Shown: piece by piece, positions 6,777-14,371 of the stretch
Layout of the letters: the number at the start of each line of letters is the position of its first letter
Numbering within the stretch: position 1 is the first letter of the stretch
Virus record (IMG/VR): IMGVR_UViG_3300026544_000029
Span: 1 to 20,645 of that record
DNA length: 20,645 nt
Strand: one strand, 5' to 3'
Source: a virus
The notes under the pieces: generated by a model
What the model was told of the DNA's origin: nothing
Database searches by the model: none
Seen by the model: the letters and a program-made list of their open reading frames with translations, nothing else
Position numbers and translations under genes: made by a program

Positions 6777-8234
6777 ATGAATTTTAACAAGTTTACACAA
6801 AAACTTTTTTGGTGGACTAATACAGGAAAGGATGCGGCAACTGGTCGTAATTTTGCTAATGCTGGTGATGCTCAACAATCAGAAAATCTAGTGAATATAG
6901 CATTACAAAATACTCAGAAGAATCTCGAATCTATTCACAATAAAATTTCAGGAATAAAAGGTTTTTATTTGTCTGAAATGATGATTAGTAGAATCATAGA
7001 CGATGCTCTTAATACAGTAGGCGAAGACGAAGAAGTTTTCAAAGTTCAAATAGTAAATGATGATGGGAGCGAGAATGAACTTGCTACAAAAGAATCAAAA
7101 TCTTTTAAAAAGAACTTTAATATTGAACGACTAATTACAGATATCGCTCCTGAAATTTTAGCATACGGAAGTCATTATATACGATTGGATGTTAATACTT
7201 CAAGTTCTGAATCAGCATTAAAGGGTGTTATTAACATTCACGATGATGTAGATCCTTCAAAAATTATTCCTTCTTGGAGAGATAGTCAAATTGTTTATTT
7301 CAATAAAATTAATGATGATGGTTCAATAGAACGAATGCCATCATATAATTATGTTTATTTTGGGTATTCTAATTCAAGAAAGAAAGTTAAAGTTGATATA
7401 AATGACGAAGAAGCAGTTTATTTTAGAGTTGGTGAAGGTCTTTTACATCCAGTTTTAAATCTTTTAGAAAGTTTATATTTATTAGAAGGATTAATATATG
7501 TAAATCTTCTTAAGAAAGCATCTAAACAACCTGTTTTAGGAGTTACTGTACCTGATACGGTTAAACCTGAGGAAGCAGTTAATATAAGTAAATCGTATGA
7601 AAAACTTATAAACAAATCTATGTCTGAAATAAAATTCGATTTTGAAAATATTAAAGAAACTCTTGATGATATTCTTAAACACAGCACATCTATAAAAGTT
7701 GTTCCTTCTTGGGGAGATAAAGGTCAAGTTGAAAAACAAAATTATGAAGTTTTTGAAGAACTTGATGATTTATTTCAAAAAGTTGAAGATCTTAGAAATA
7801 CTACATTGATGACTTTGGGTTTTCCTCAGTCTATTTTTGAAAACGAAGTGTCTAGAATGGATATTATTCAAAATAGCACTAGATATGCAAAGAAAATTAA
7901 AACTTTTCAAACTTCTCTAAGAAATAGTATTCAACATCTTTTCTTAGTTCATCTTAAAAATCAAGGGTATGATGTATCTATTCATAATATAAAAGTTATG
8001 TTTACAAATTCATATAGTTTATCTGATTTAGAGAAAATAGAATATCTAAATATGACTATTGATATGATGAGTACGATTAAAGACTTTGTTGATGATACTA
8101 TGGATAGTGCTGAAGAAATGGGAGTTACAGTTAATGGCAAAGAATTAATAAAATTTTATAATACTTCTTTTGAAAAATTATTTGATGCTCCTATCTTTAC
8201 TATTCGCGAAGATGATGACGAGGATGACGAATAA
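6777..8234 (+). CDS. portal protein, T4 gp20-like
   Basis: The 485-residue protein starts at ATG 6777 behind AAGGAA (6767-6772). The portal is the dodecameric ring at the head vertex through which DNA enters and on which the terminase docks; in T4-like phages it also starts prohead assembly. Supporting features are the early segment EMMISRIIDDALNTV, the wing region around GSHYIRLDV, VYFRVGEGLLHPVLNLLESL, the stem helices (EVFEELDDLFQKVEDLRNTT), and MTLGFPQSIFENEVSRMDII, similar to the 'LnvP.srl...' tunnel region of gp20 portals, followed by long C-terminal helices. It has an acidic C-terminus (REDDDEDDE). T4 gp20 is 524 residues. Location between terminase and prohead protease is the standard T4 order. 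Identification rests on pattern plus strong context. Confidence 0.85.
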   Translation: MNFNKFTQKLFWWTNTGKDAATGRNFANAGDAQQSENLVNIALQNTQKNLESIHNKISGIKGFYLSEMMISRIIDDALNTVGEDEEVFKVQIVNDDGSENELATKESKSFKKNFNIERLITDIAPEILAYGSHYIRLDVNTSSSESALKGVINIHDDVDPSKIIPSWRDSQIVYFNKINDDGSIERMPSYNYVYFGYSNSRKKVKVDINDEEAVYFRVGEGLLHPVLNLLESLYLLEGLIYVNLLKKASKQPVLGVTVPDTVKPEEAVNISKSYEKLINKSMSEIKFDFENIKETLDDILKHSTSIKVVPSWGDKGQVEKQNYEVFEELDDLFQKVEDLRNTTLMTLGFPQSIFENEVSRMDIIQNSTRYAKKIKTFQTSLRNSIQHLFLVHLKNQGYDVSIHNIKVMFTNSYSLSDLEKIEYLNMTIDMMSTIKDFVDDTMDSAEEMGVTVNGKELIKFYNTSFEKLFDAPIFTIREDDDEDDE

Positions 8235-8245
8235 AGGAGCAGATA

Positions 8246-8719
8246 GTGAAATTTAAAAATAAGGATGACGAGTTTGAGTTTAAAATACTTAACTTGTCTG
8301 AAGAAACTTATATTAAGAAAATGTTACTTGCTCAGAAATTAAATAAGTTTAAGAACGAGTTATCATTTTCGAATCTTAAAAATGCTTGGAATAAATGGCA
8401 AGAGTCTACTTCTAAGAAAAGATTTAAGAAAAAGATAGATGAATGTCTGAAAATCATCGAAAAAGATGAAATAAATTATCAAGATTTATTAAATATTCTC
8501 ATAACTTTGACTTCTATAAAGACTCACATTCTAATAGAATTACAATATTACGAACCAAATCAAAAAAGTAATGCTGAATTTTTATTTGTTATGAAAGTTT
8601 TCTATGAAAAGAGTCAAAAAGTTGAAGAAGAATTAAGAGAAATTATTTTTAAAAATAAAAGATCTTTAAATAATAATAAAGTTATTTTAGAAGAAATTTT
8701 TACTTTCTTCAGAGATTAA
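8246..8719 (+). CDS. uncharacterised helical protein in the prohead-core position
   Basis: The start is GTG 8246, behind AAAGGAG (8233-8239), only 11 bases after the portal stop. The 157-residue product is almost entirely charged helix, with segments such as KNAWNKWQESTSKKRFKKKI and FYEKSQKVEEELREIIFKNK, and is basic overall. In T4 the small prohead-core genes 67 and 68 lie between portal and protease, so a core or scaffolding role is suggested by position only; no clear sequence match is visible. No membrane segment or catalytic motif is seen. It would be cotranscribed with portal and protease. Confidence 0.65.
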   Translation: MKFKNKDDEFEFKILNLSEETYIKKMLLAQKLNKFKNELSFSNLKNAWNKWQESTSKKRFKKKIDECLKIIEKDEINYQDLLNILITLTSIKTHILIELQYYEPNQKSNAEFLFVMKVFYEKSQKVEEELREIIFKNKRSLNNNKVILEEIFTFFRD

Positions 8720-8730
8720 AAGGAAATTAA

Positions 8731-10830
8731 ATGTCCAAAATGAGAATTATCGACGAATGTTCTCTTTCTGATGTTAAGATTTATTCTGTGTCTGAGTATC
8801 AAGATTTAAATGAAAATTTTGATCCAAAGTCATTCAGTCCCATATTAGGTATTGTTGAAGGAAAATCGCTGGTTTTAGATGGAGTAAGTAGAAATGGTCG
8901 TTTCTACCCTAAAGAACTTTGGCAGAATGCATTAAAAAGAGAAGAAACAAAACAATTATTGAAAGATAAACTAATGTTTGGTTGTATTGGTCACCCAGAG
9001 AATTATACTCTTGATGAGTTATTATCTGACGGAAAAGTTTCACATATAGTATCAAAAATTGAAATTCGTAAAGACGGATATGGGTATGCTACATATGAAA
9101 TCTTAGATACAGAAGCAGGAAGAATTCTTTATACTGTATTGAAAGCAGGAAGTAAGATGAAAGTTTCTACTAGAGGATTTGGTGAATTTGCTAATGAATC
9201 AAAAAGTTTAGATGGAAAAAATTATCAAGTTATTAATCCAAATACTTTTAGTATTGAAAGTATTGATTTTGTCATCCATCCAGGTATTGCTGATGTAGAT
9301 GTTAAATTAATGGAAACATTGCTTCAAGACAATAAAGACGATCTTAAAAAATTGAAAGAGTCAAAAATTCAAATTTGTGAAGACGGAATTTGTACTATTC
9401 TTGAAGGAATAGAAGTTCACGAACACTATAAAAATGAATTGAGTAAATACAAGAAAATTGTTGAAAATCTTAATGAAGAAAATCAAACTTTACAAGATAG
9501 ACTTTTAGAAGAAGTGAATGATGTAAGCGACGACGAAGACAAAAAAGATGATGAAGAAAAAGACGAATTTGAAGAACCATTAGAACTTTTAAATGCTTAC
9601 TTAGAACATTATCTTAAACAGGTTCATTCAGTAAAGGCACATTCAGATAGAACAGACAAATTAATTGAGTGGATTAATACTCCAAATGATGAATTCACGA
9701 AAGAAAATTTTGACGATATCCTTGAATTGGTGAAAGTTTTTGACGACGATTATGTTGAAAAAGTAGTTAAACTTGTAGAATGGATGAAAGAAAAACTTTT
9801 TAGTGAAGAAGAACCTGATGAAGAATTAGGCGTAAATTCTGTTGACTCAAAAGAAATTATGGATTTAATTAAAGACGGAAACGAAAAATTAGTTAAAGAA
9901 ATAGAAGATAAAAATTCAGACGAAAAATCTAAGGCAGTTAAAGAAGCAAAAGAGCAAACTGTGAAAGAACTTACTGAAGATTATAATGATCTAATTAGAG
10001 AACTTACAAAAAAGATTTCAATTGAACAAAAAGTTGATGAAGATTTTAATGCTTTGACTAAAGAAATAATGAAATTAAAATCAGATTTAGTTCTAAGTGA
10101 AAAATTATTAGATGATGAAAAAATCAAGGTAGAATCTTTAAATAAAAGTATAAGTGAATCAAAGGGTTCAGTTAGAAAATTAGAAGAAGAAAAATCTTTA
10201 TTAAAAGAGAAAAATTTATTTTTAGAAGATGAAATGAAAAGTAAGTCTTTTGAGTTAAGTAAACAAAAAGAATTACAAAAACATTTAGTAAACGAATCAG
10301 TTCAAGAAAGGGTTCAATCAACTGAGCAAAGTTTTTCGGAAAAACTTACTAAGTTTAAAGAAGAATTTAGTTTAGAGAAAGAAACATTAACTGAATCATA
10401 CGAAAATGAAATAAAATCTTTAAAAGAAAAATTAAATACTTTTGAAAAAGAACATAAAAACTTAAACGAAAATCTTGAAAAAGAAATTATTCAAGAAAAA
10501 TCTAAAGTTGAAACTCTTTTACAAGAATCAAATACTCAATCAAATCGTTTAGAAGAGTTGAAAAAATCAACACAGATTTTAGAAACTGAGAACAAAAGTA
10601 TAAAAGAAGAAAACGATAAAATGAAAATTTTATATCTTCAATCTTTGTATAAAGTTGATAAAACAGTTATTATAGAAACTTTAAATACTTTCAACGATAT
10701 GGAAAAAGTTAAGGAATCATTGGAAAAGAAGGAATTAAAAGTTACTAATTTTAATGAAGACTTTGGACTAGATTTGAATATCAGACAAGAGAAAAAGAAA
10801 TCAGTTACTCTAGCAGAAAAACTTTTGTAG
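8731..10830 (+). CDS. prohead protease (T4 gp21-like) fused to long coiled-coil scaffold-like domain
   Basis: The 699-residue protein starts at ATG 8731 behind AAAAGGAAA. Residues 1-200 are a herpesvirus/T4-type prohead serine protease: VSRNGRFYPKELW (52-64), GCIGHPEN with catalytic His88, KVSHIVSKIEI, and MKVSTRGFGEF with nucleophile Ser146, then ESIDFVIHPGIADVD. T4 gp21 is about 212 residues, so the rest is additional: an acidic linker near 262-285 (SDDEDKKDDEEKDEFEEP), a helical stretch, then almost 300 residues of Lys/Glu coiled coil ending in VTLAEKLL. That tail is in the place of T4 scaffold gene 22, which normally follows gene 21 and is missing here as a separate gene. The fused protein could form the core and then cleave it and the capsid. 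The end contains L-A-E, matching the T4 cleavage rule (Leu/Ile-x-Glu). Confidence 0.85.
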   Translation: MSKMRIIDECSLSDVKIYSVSEYQDLNENFDPKSFSPILGIVEGKSLVLDGVSRNGRFYPKELWQNALKREETKQLLKDKLMFGCIGHPENYTLDELLSDGKVSHIVSKIEIRKDGYGYATYEILDTEAGRILYTVLKAGSKMKVSTRGFGEFANESKSLDGKNYQVINPNTFSIESIDFVIHPGIADVDVKLMETLLQDNKDDLKKLKESKIQICEDGICTILEGIEVHEHYKNELSKYKKIVENLNEENQTLQDRLLEEVNDVSDDEDKKDDEEKDEFEEPLELLNAYLEHYLKQVHSVKAHSDRTDKLIEWINTPNDEFTKENFDDILELVKVFDDDYVEKVVKLVEWMKEKLFSEEEPDEELGVNSVDSKEIMDLIKDGNEKLVKEIEDKNSDEKSKAVKEAKEQTVKELTEDYNDLIRELTKKISIEQKVDEDFNALTKEIMKLKSDLVLSEKLLDDEKIKVESLNKSISESKGSVRKLEEEKSLLKEKNLFLEDEMKSKSFELSKQKELQKHLVNESVQERVQSTEQSFSEKLTKFKEEFSLEKETLTESYENEIKSLKEKLNTFEKEHKNLNENLEKEIIQEKSKVETLLQESNTQSNRLEELKKSTQILETENKSIKEENDKMKILYLQSLYKVDKTVIIETLNTFNDMEKVKESLEKKELKVTNFNEDFGLDLNIRQEKKKSVTLAEKLL
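10675..10719 (+). repeat. scaffold-coding segment repeated before the portal gene
   Basis: This in-gene segment (ETLNTFNDMEKVKES) is the apparent parent of the noncoding copy at 6727-6774, with 40 of 45 bases identical after one 3-base gap. It also contains TTTAAATACTTT, found before the gp15-like gene as well. Confidence 0.65.
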
Positions 10831-10839
10831 TTTAAAAAT

Positions 10840-10895
10840 AGTTCGTATCATACAAATAAGCAATTAACAATTTTTTATTTGTGTGATACGAAACT
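10840..10895. promoter_or_regulatory. long inverted repeat in the capsid gene leader region
   Basis: The arm at 10841-10859 (GTTCGTATCATACAAATAA) pairs with 10875-10894 through about 19 base pairs with one bulged A and one G-T pair, around a 15-base loop. No T-run follows on the + strand; on the - strand the run complementary to 10833-10839 follows the hairpin. It could be a transcript end or processing site, or a protein-binding site. The 173 bases between the scaffold and capsid genes hold this, a second pair of small hairpins and the promoter. Confidence 0.55.
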
Positions 10896-10930
10896 AAAAA
10901 GCACAAAATTTTTAGTTAGTTTCAACTAAA
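10894..10930. promoter_or_regulatory. two mutually exclusive small hairpins
   Basis: CTAAAAA (10894-10900) can pair with TTTTTAG (10909-10915), while TTTAGTT (10911-10917) can instead pair with AACTAAA (10924-10930). The two overlap, so only one can form. Both are weak and AT-rich, and a regulatory switch is speculation. Confidence 0.25.
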
Positions 10931-10956
10931 TTTATTAAATCTTATGTCGGATCTTG

Positions 10957-10984
10957 AATCTTAAACTTTAAATAAATATAAATA
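10957..10984 (+). promoter_or_regulatory. capsid gene promoter: AATCTTAA - 12 bp - TATAAATA
   Basis: AATCTTAA (10957-10964) is followed after exactly 12 bases by TATAAA (10977-10982), the same layout as the promoters at 1414 and 20509. TATAAATA (10977-10984) is also the T4 late-promoter core. It ends 19 bases before the capsid ATG, giving a very short leader. TTTAAATA at 10967-10974 is an alternative late core. Confidence 0.55.
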
Positions 10985-11003
10985 AAAACAAGGAAATAAT
11001 AAA

Positions 11004-12401
11004 ATGTTTGGAAAAGAAGCAGTTTTAAAATCAATGGGAGATTACGAAAAGAAATATCAAAAATATTTTGATCTTTATGAAAGTAAATCTTCAAAAGCAA
11101 AAGCAGGAAAATCTGTTAATGAATTCGATCTTGCGGCATTAGGTGCTCAACTTGAACAATTCGAACACTGGACTTCATTCAAAGAAGCAAATGGTAGTGC
11201 TGATGATTTAGGTCTATTACCAAGAATCGGTCTTGATGTTATTGCGGCATCTGCGGCAACTTCTGTTATGCCTCTAATAGCAAGTATTCAACCAATTCAA
11301 GAGAAAAAAGGTCTTGTATGGTTCAAAAATGTTAAATCTGAAACAACTCGTGGTAATGTAACACAAGGTCAAACTCTTTTAGATGCTAAACAAGGTCGTG
11401 TTGGTTTACCTGAGCAATTTGCTGGCGAACATATTACTGATGATGCAGTAGCGAAAGGTGATGGTTCAACTACAGAATTTGAAGGTGTTATCAAATATCC
11501 AGAAGCAAGAGTAAGAACTATTCTAGTATCTGTTGATGGTCAATCAGGAACAAAACTATTAGACGATGGTCAAGGTAACTTAATCGGTGTTGGTGGTAAA
11601 GGTTCTATTAATTATAAAACTGGTGCTGTAAGTTTTGTATTCGAAACTGCTCCTGAAGATGGTGCTGTTATTAATGTTGAATATTCAACTAACCTTGAAA
11701 CTCTTCAAGAATTACAAACTGTTAGTACAGAATATGATTCTACTGAAATTACTGCAAGAACTTTTGGTTTAAGAGCAGAAATTGGTCTATTCAAATCTTA
11801 TGAAATGAGTAAAAGATTCAATATTGATTCAGAAGAAGTTTTAGCGAAAGATTTAGTTGGGGAACTAACTACAAATATTTCAACTGCTGGTATCGTTGAG
11901 TTATATACTAACACAAAAGGTACATTAACTTGGGACAAAAAAGCACCAACAGGTGTAAGTTATATGGAACACTTACTTTCATTCCAAGCAACTATTGCAG
12001 AAGCAGAAAATGCTATTCTTGAGCAATCAGGTAGAATTGGTGGTGATATTGTTTATGTTGTAGGTACAAGTGTTGCTGGTCTTATTAGATCTCTTCCTGG
12101 TTTCGTTCCTGCTACTGATGTAAAAGCATCTCTTGGTACACACTTATATGGTACATTAGATGGTCGTCCAGTTGTTAGAAGTATTGTTATGCCAAAAGGT
12201 GAAATGCTTTTAGTTACTAAAGATGATGATTTCTTCACAAGTCCGCTTGTAATTAGTCCTTATATGCCTTTATTTGTAACTGATACATTCCAAGGTATGG
12301 ATCACAATCCACTTGCTTCTCAAAAAGCGGCGGCATCAATGACAGGTATCAAATCTGTTGTTCCAACTCTTGCTACAAAAGTAAGAATCGAAAATATATA
12401 A
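11004..12401 (+). CDS. major capsid protein, T4 gp23-like
   Basis: The 465-residue protein starts at ATG 11004 behind AAGGAAA and follows the prohead protease, the standard order. It shows an HK97-fold layout: an N-terminal charged helical arm (1-65), PRIGLDVIAASAATSVMPLI and IQPIQEKKGLVWF, which correspond to the gp23 stretch leading into 'GVQPLNSPTG', then the core with ITARTFGLRAEIG, the spine helix near 268-295 and a C-terminal strand set (DGRPVVRSIVMPKGEMLLV). Residues about 150-228 form an inserted beta domain with GNLIGVGGKGSINYKTGAVS and ETAPEDGAVINVEY, like beta-sandwich insertions in other phage capsids. A possible protease site is LYE26. It would form the head hexamers. A hairpin straddles its stop codon and a terminator follows. 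Alanine codons are often GCG or GCA (GCGGCA runs), unlike weaker neighbours. Confidence 0.9.
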   Translation: MFGKEAVLKSMGDYEKKYQKYFDLYESKSSKAKAGKSVNEFDLAALGAQLEQFEHWTSFKEANGSADDLGLLPRIGLDVIAASAATSVMPLIASIQPIQEKKGLVWFKNVKSETTRGNVTQGQTLLDAKQGRVGLPEQFAGEHITDDAVAKGDGSTTEFEGVIKYPEARVRTILVSVDGQSGTKLLDDGQGNLIGVGGKGSINYKTGAVSFVFETAPEDGAVINVEYSTNLETLQELQTVSTEYDSTEITARTFGLRAEIGLFKSYEMSKRFNIDSEEVLAKDLVGELTTNISTAGIVELYTNTKGTLTWDKKAPTGVSYMEHLLSFQATIAEAENAILEQSGRIGGDIVYVVGTSVAGLIRSLPGFVPATDVKASLGTHLYGTLDGRPVVRSIVMPKGEMLLVTKDDDFFTSPLVISPYMPLFVTDTFQGMDHNPLASQKAAASMTGIKSVVPTLATKVRIENI

Positions 12402-12418
12402 TCCTTAGGGATTATATA
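12395..12418 (+). other. perfect hairpin over the capsid stop codon
   Basis: TATATAATCC (12395-12404) and GGATTATATA (12409-12418) form a perfect 10-base-pair stem with the tetraloop TTAG. The TAA stop (12399-12401) lies in the left arm. It may protect the 3' end of the transcript or form part of a double terminator with the next hairpin. Confidence 0.6.
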
Positions 12419-12419
12419 G

Positions 12420-12468
12420 ATTGAGTTTGTATTCAATTAATTTTGAATATCAAACTTAATTCTTTTTT
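12420..12468 (+). terminator. factor-independent terminator after the capsid gene
   Basis: Bases 12420-12436 pair with 12443-12460 over 17 base pairs (one G-T pair, one bulged T at 12450) around a six-base loop, followed directly by TCTTTTTT (12461-12468). The stem is AT-rich but long, and the T-run makes this the best terminator in the window. It would separate abundant capsid transcript from downstream genes. Confidence 0.7.
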
Positions 12469-12515
12469 AAATATAATAGATAAGTTATTTTTATGAAAGA
12501 GTTAAGTCAAATAAT

Positions 12516-12542
12516 GATTCTTAATCTTTAAATAATTTTAAA
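12516..12542 (+). promoter_or_regulatory. weak promoter candidate similar to the capsid promoter
   Basis: GATTCTTAATCTTTAAATAA (12516-12535) matches 10956-10975 in front of the capsid gene at 18 of 20 positions. The -10 position, 12 bases after ATTCTTAA, reads only TTTAAA. TTTAAATA (12528-12535, counting from the CTTTAAATAA run) may act as a late core. It restarts transcription after the terminator. Confidence 0.4.
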
Positions 12543-12551
12543 AGGATATTT

Positions 12552-12890
12552 ATGGTAGTTTTGTATAATGATACTCAGAAACTCCTTACTTTCTTAAAAA
12601 CTGATTATACACAAAAATCTTTAAAACCTACAGAAAGTTTAAAGATTGATGAAACATTAATTTTAAGAAAACCAGAGAGTTTAAAAATTTATTCTGAGCA
12701 AGAGTTCAAAAAACTTATAGATGCAATCGTTCCTGCTAAAAAAGAAACTAAGAAAACTGTTTCAAAAGCAAATGAACAAAAAGAAACTAAGACTGTTGAA
12801 AAAGTTGAAGTAAAACCAGAAGAAAAAGTTGAAGTTAAAAAACCTCGTAGAGGAAGAAAACCTAAACAACAAACTGAAGAGGGAAAATAA
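12552..12890 (+). CDS. uncharacterised protein with basic, AT-hook-like C-terminus
   Basis: The 112-residue product starts at ATG 12552 behind AAAAGG. Residues 1-60 are a compact domain with strands and helices (MVVLYNDTQKLLTFLKTDYT; ESLKIYSEQEFKKLIDAIVP). Residues 61-112 are low-complexity Lys/Glu/Val repeats (VEKVEVKPEEKVEVKK), ending PRRGRKPKQQ, which resembles the AT-hook core (RGRP/RGRKP) that binds the minor groove of AT-rich DNA. It is directly downstream of the capsid terminator and stop-start coupled to the next gene. A head protein touching packaged DNA or a head decoration is possible. The family is not recognised; AT-hook-like tails also arise by chance in lysine-rich proteins. 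Confidence 0.6.
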   Translation: MVVLYNDTQKLLTFLKTDYTQKSLKPTESLKIDETLILRKPESLKIYSEQEFKKLIDAIVPAKKETKKTVSKANEQKETKTVEKVEVKPEEKVEVKKPRRGRKPKQQTEEGK

Positions 12891-13526
12891 ATGAAATTAA
12901 ATTTCGAAGATATTATAAAGATCGTTGAAAATGATAGCACTTTAATAGTGAAATCAATTGACGAAGGTCTTATTATAAAAAGATTACAAGATGATAATAC
13001 TTTTGATGAAATTATGCTTATTCTTTCAAAATTCGGAGTAAAATCAACTGATATTACTGTGACTGAAGAAGGGACATTAATTAATTCAAATCATTATAAT
13101 TCACAAAAATTAAAGATGTTACTTGCACCTTTCCACAATCTTGAAGAAATGGAAGTAAAAGATGCATGGAATCTATTACTAAGAAATGTATTTTTCTCAG
13201 AAATAAAAGATCCAATGACAGGTGAAATTAAAGAAGACGGTGCTGAAGCATCTGCTAGTGCTGACAGTTTAGGTGAAGTTCCGAATGGTACTCCAAGTAC
13301 ACCTACAAGTGGAAATTCTGAAAGTTCTGTTCCTCAAACAATTGAAGATTTAGCAAAAACTTTAGATGGAATTTTAAATAATGTTAATATTTCAATAGTA
13401 AGTGATACTGAATTAGAACTTAGTTCTTCTGATGATATTGTAAATACTATTAAAGATAACGAAAAATTGTTTGATGGTTTTGAAGTTACTATACTTCCAG
13501 ATTTAATAACAATCGTAAAAAAATAA
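12891..13526 (+). CDS. uncharacterised two-domain head-region protein
   Basis: ATG 12891 immediately follows the preceding TAA, with GAGGG just upstream, so translation is coupled. The 211-residue protein has an N-terminal alpha/beta domain (about 1-110), then a Ser/Thr/Gly/Pro linker (residues about 118-150, for example NGTPSTPTSGNSESS), then a small C-terminal alpha/beta domain (ISIVSDTELELSSSDDI ... FEVTILPDLITIVKK). Both ends show a 'strand with V/I-x-D-x-E/T-L, then helix with hydrophobic phase, then strand' order, so the C-terminal domain could be a diverged copy of the first 60 residues. Function is unknown. It is encoded in the block of capsid-linked genes and its linker suggests a flexible structural or scaffold-associated protein. 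Confidence 0.6.
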   Translation: MKLNFEDIIKIVENDSTLIVKSIDEGLIIKRLQDDNTFDEIMLILSKFGVKSTDITVTEEGTLINSNHYNSQKLKMLLAPFHNLEEMEVKDAWNLLLRNVFFSEIKDPMTGEIKEDGAEASASADSLGEVPNGTPSTPTSGNSESSVPQTIEDLAKTLDGILNNVNISIVSDTELELSSSDDIVNTIKDNEKLFDGFEVTILPDLITIVKK

Positions 13527-13545
13527 ATTTAAGGGAAACTCAAAA

Positions 13546-14328
13546 ATGATTAAAGATTTAAGAGAAGAAAAACTTCAAGAGGCACAATTAAAGAAAATAG
13601 AAAGAGAAGCATATATGAAAGCATATGAAGCGATTCTTTCAGAAAATGTTGTTCTTACTGATACTCAATTCAAAGAAGAAATAGAAAAAGCAAAAACAGA
13701 AACTAAAGATCTTTTAGCAGAAGGATTTGCTGAAATAGGTTTAACAAGTGATGTAGTTGCAAAAATCGAAGAAGGAACTGCAAAAGTTTATTCTGATGAA
13801 GTTTTAAAAATTGCTGAAGAAAAAATGATTGAAAAAGTTACTGCTGATATCGTTTCTGATTCTTGTTTAAGTGAAGAATTATTTAAAGAAGTTATCAAAG
13901 GAACTGCTACTGTAATATCTGAAGCAGATTTTGAAAAAGTTGAAGATATTCTTGAAAGTAAAGTCGAAGATGCTAAGAAAGTTGGAGCAACACAAGTTGT
14001 TGAAGAACTTACTGCTGTTGTTGGAGATAAAGCAATCAAATCAATCTACGAAGCAATCGATTCTAAAGAAACATTATATGTTTTAAGTGAAAGCGACCTT
14101 CCTGCTGTTGAAGAAAAAATGTTAGAAAAAATGAATATCAAAAAAGATGAAACTAACATAAACGAAAATGCTCCTGTAAATGGAGAAACTGGAATCAATG
14201 AAGACAAAAAAGACGAAAAATCAGATAAAGGTTTAAGTCTTGCTGAGAAATTAATGGTTACAGGAAATGAAAAAGTTGAAATTGATGAAAATGCTGAAAA
14301 AGCATCTTTAGCAGAAAAACTTTTATAA
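13546..14328 (+). CDS. repeat-containing head-region protein with scaffold-like LAEKLL C-terminus
   Basis: The 260-residue acidic protein starts at ATG 13546 behind AAGGGAA. It holds about four degenerate repeats of some 30-37 residues: near 24-52 (KAYEAILSENVVLTDTQFKE), 64-97 (VVAKIEEGTAKVYSDEVLKI), 104-139 (LFKEVIKGTATVISEADFEK) and 159-195 (IKSIYEAIDSKETLYVLSES). Each has a helix, a strand with T-x-x-V and a second helix. After an Asn/Asp/Lys linker come LSLAEKLMVTG (230-240) and a final KASLAEKLL (252-260). The latter matches the last residues of the protease-scaffold fusion (SVTLAEKLL), and each contains L-A-E, fitting T4 protease specificity. A scaffold accessory or capsid-bound protein processed by the prohead protease is inferred. 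The family is not recognised. Confidence 0.65.
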   Translation: MIKDLREEKLQEAQLKKIEREAYMKAYEAILSENVVLTDTQFKEEIEKAKTETKDLLAEGFAEIGLTSDVVAKIEEGTAKVYSDEVLKIAEEKMIEKVTADIVSDSCLSEELFKEVIKGTATVISEADFEKVEDILESKVEDAKKVGATQVVEELTAVVGDKAIKSIYEAIDSKETLYVLSESDLPAVEEKMLEKMNIKKDETNINENAPVNGETGINEDKKDEKSDKGLSLAEKLMVTGNEKVEIDENAEKASLAEKLL

Positions 14329-14352
14329 TTTAAAGGGGTCTCCCCCTTTAAA
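14329..14352. terminator. GC-rich palindromic hairpin after the repeat protein
   Basis: TTTAAAGGGG (14329-14338) and CCCCTTTAAA (14343-14352) form a perfect 10-base-pair stem with loop TCTC, directly after the stop codon. No T-run follows on either strand beyond short AT tracts. The element is nearly the same as 19347-19370 (22 of 24 bases). It is a likely transcript end or stabiliser in both directions; a protein-binding palindrome is possible. Confidence 0.55.
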
Positions 14353-14371
14353 AATTTAATGGAGAATTAAG

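Noticed and set aside
12493-12531. 12-codon frame in the gap after the capsid gene
   Set aside because: No ribosome binding site and it overlaps the promoter-like element; AT-rich chance frame.
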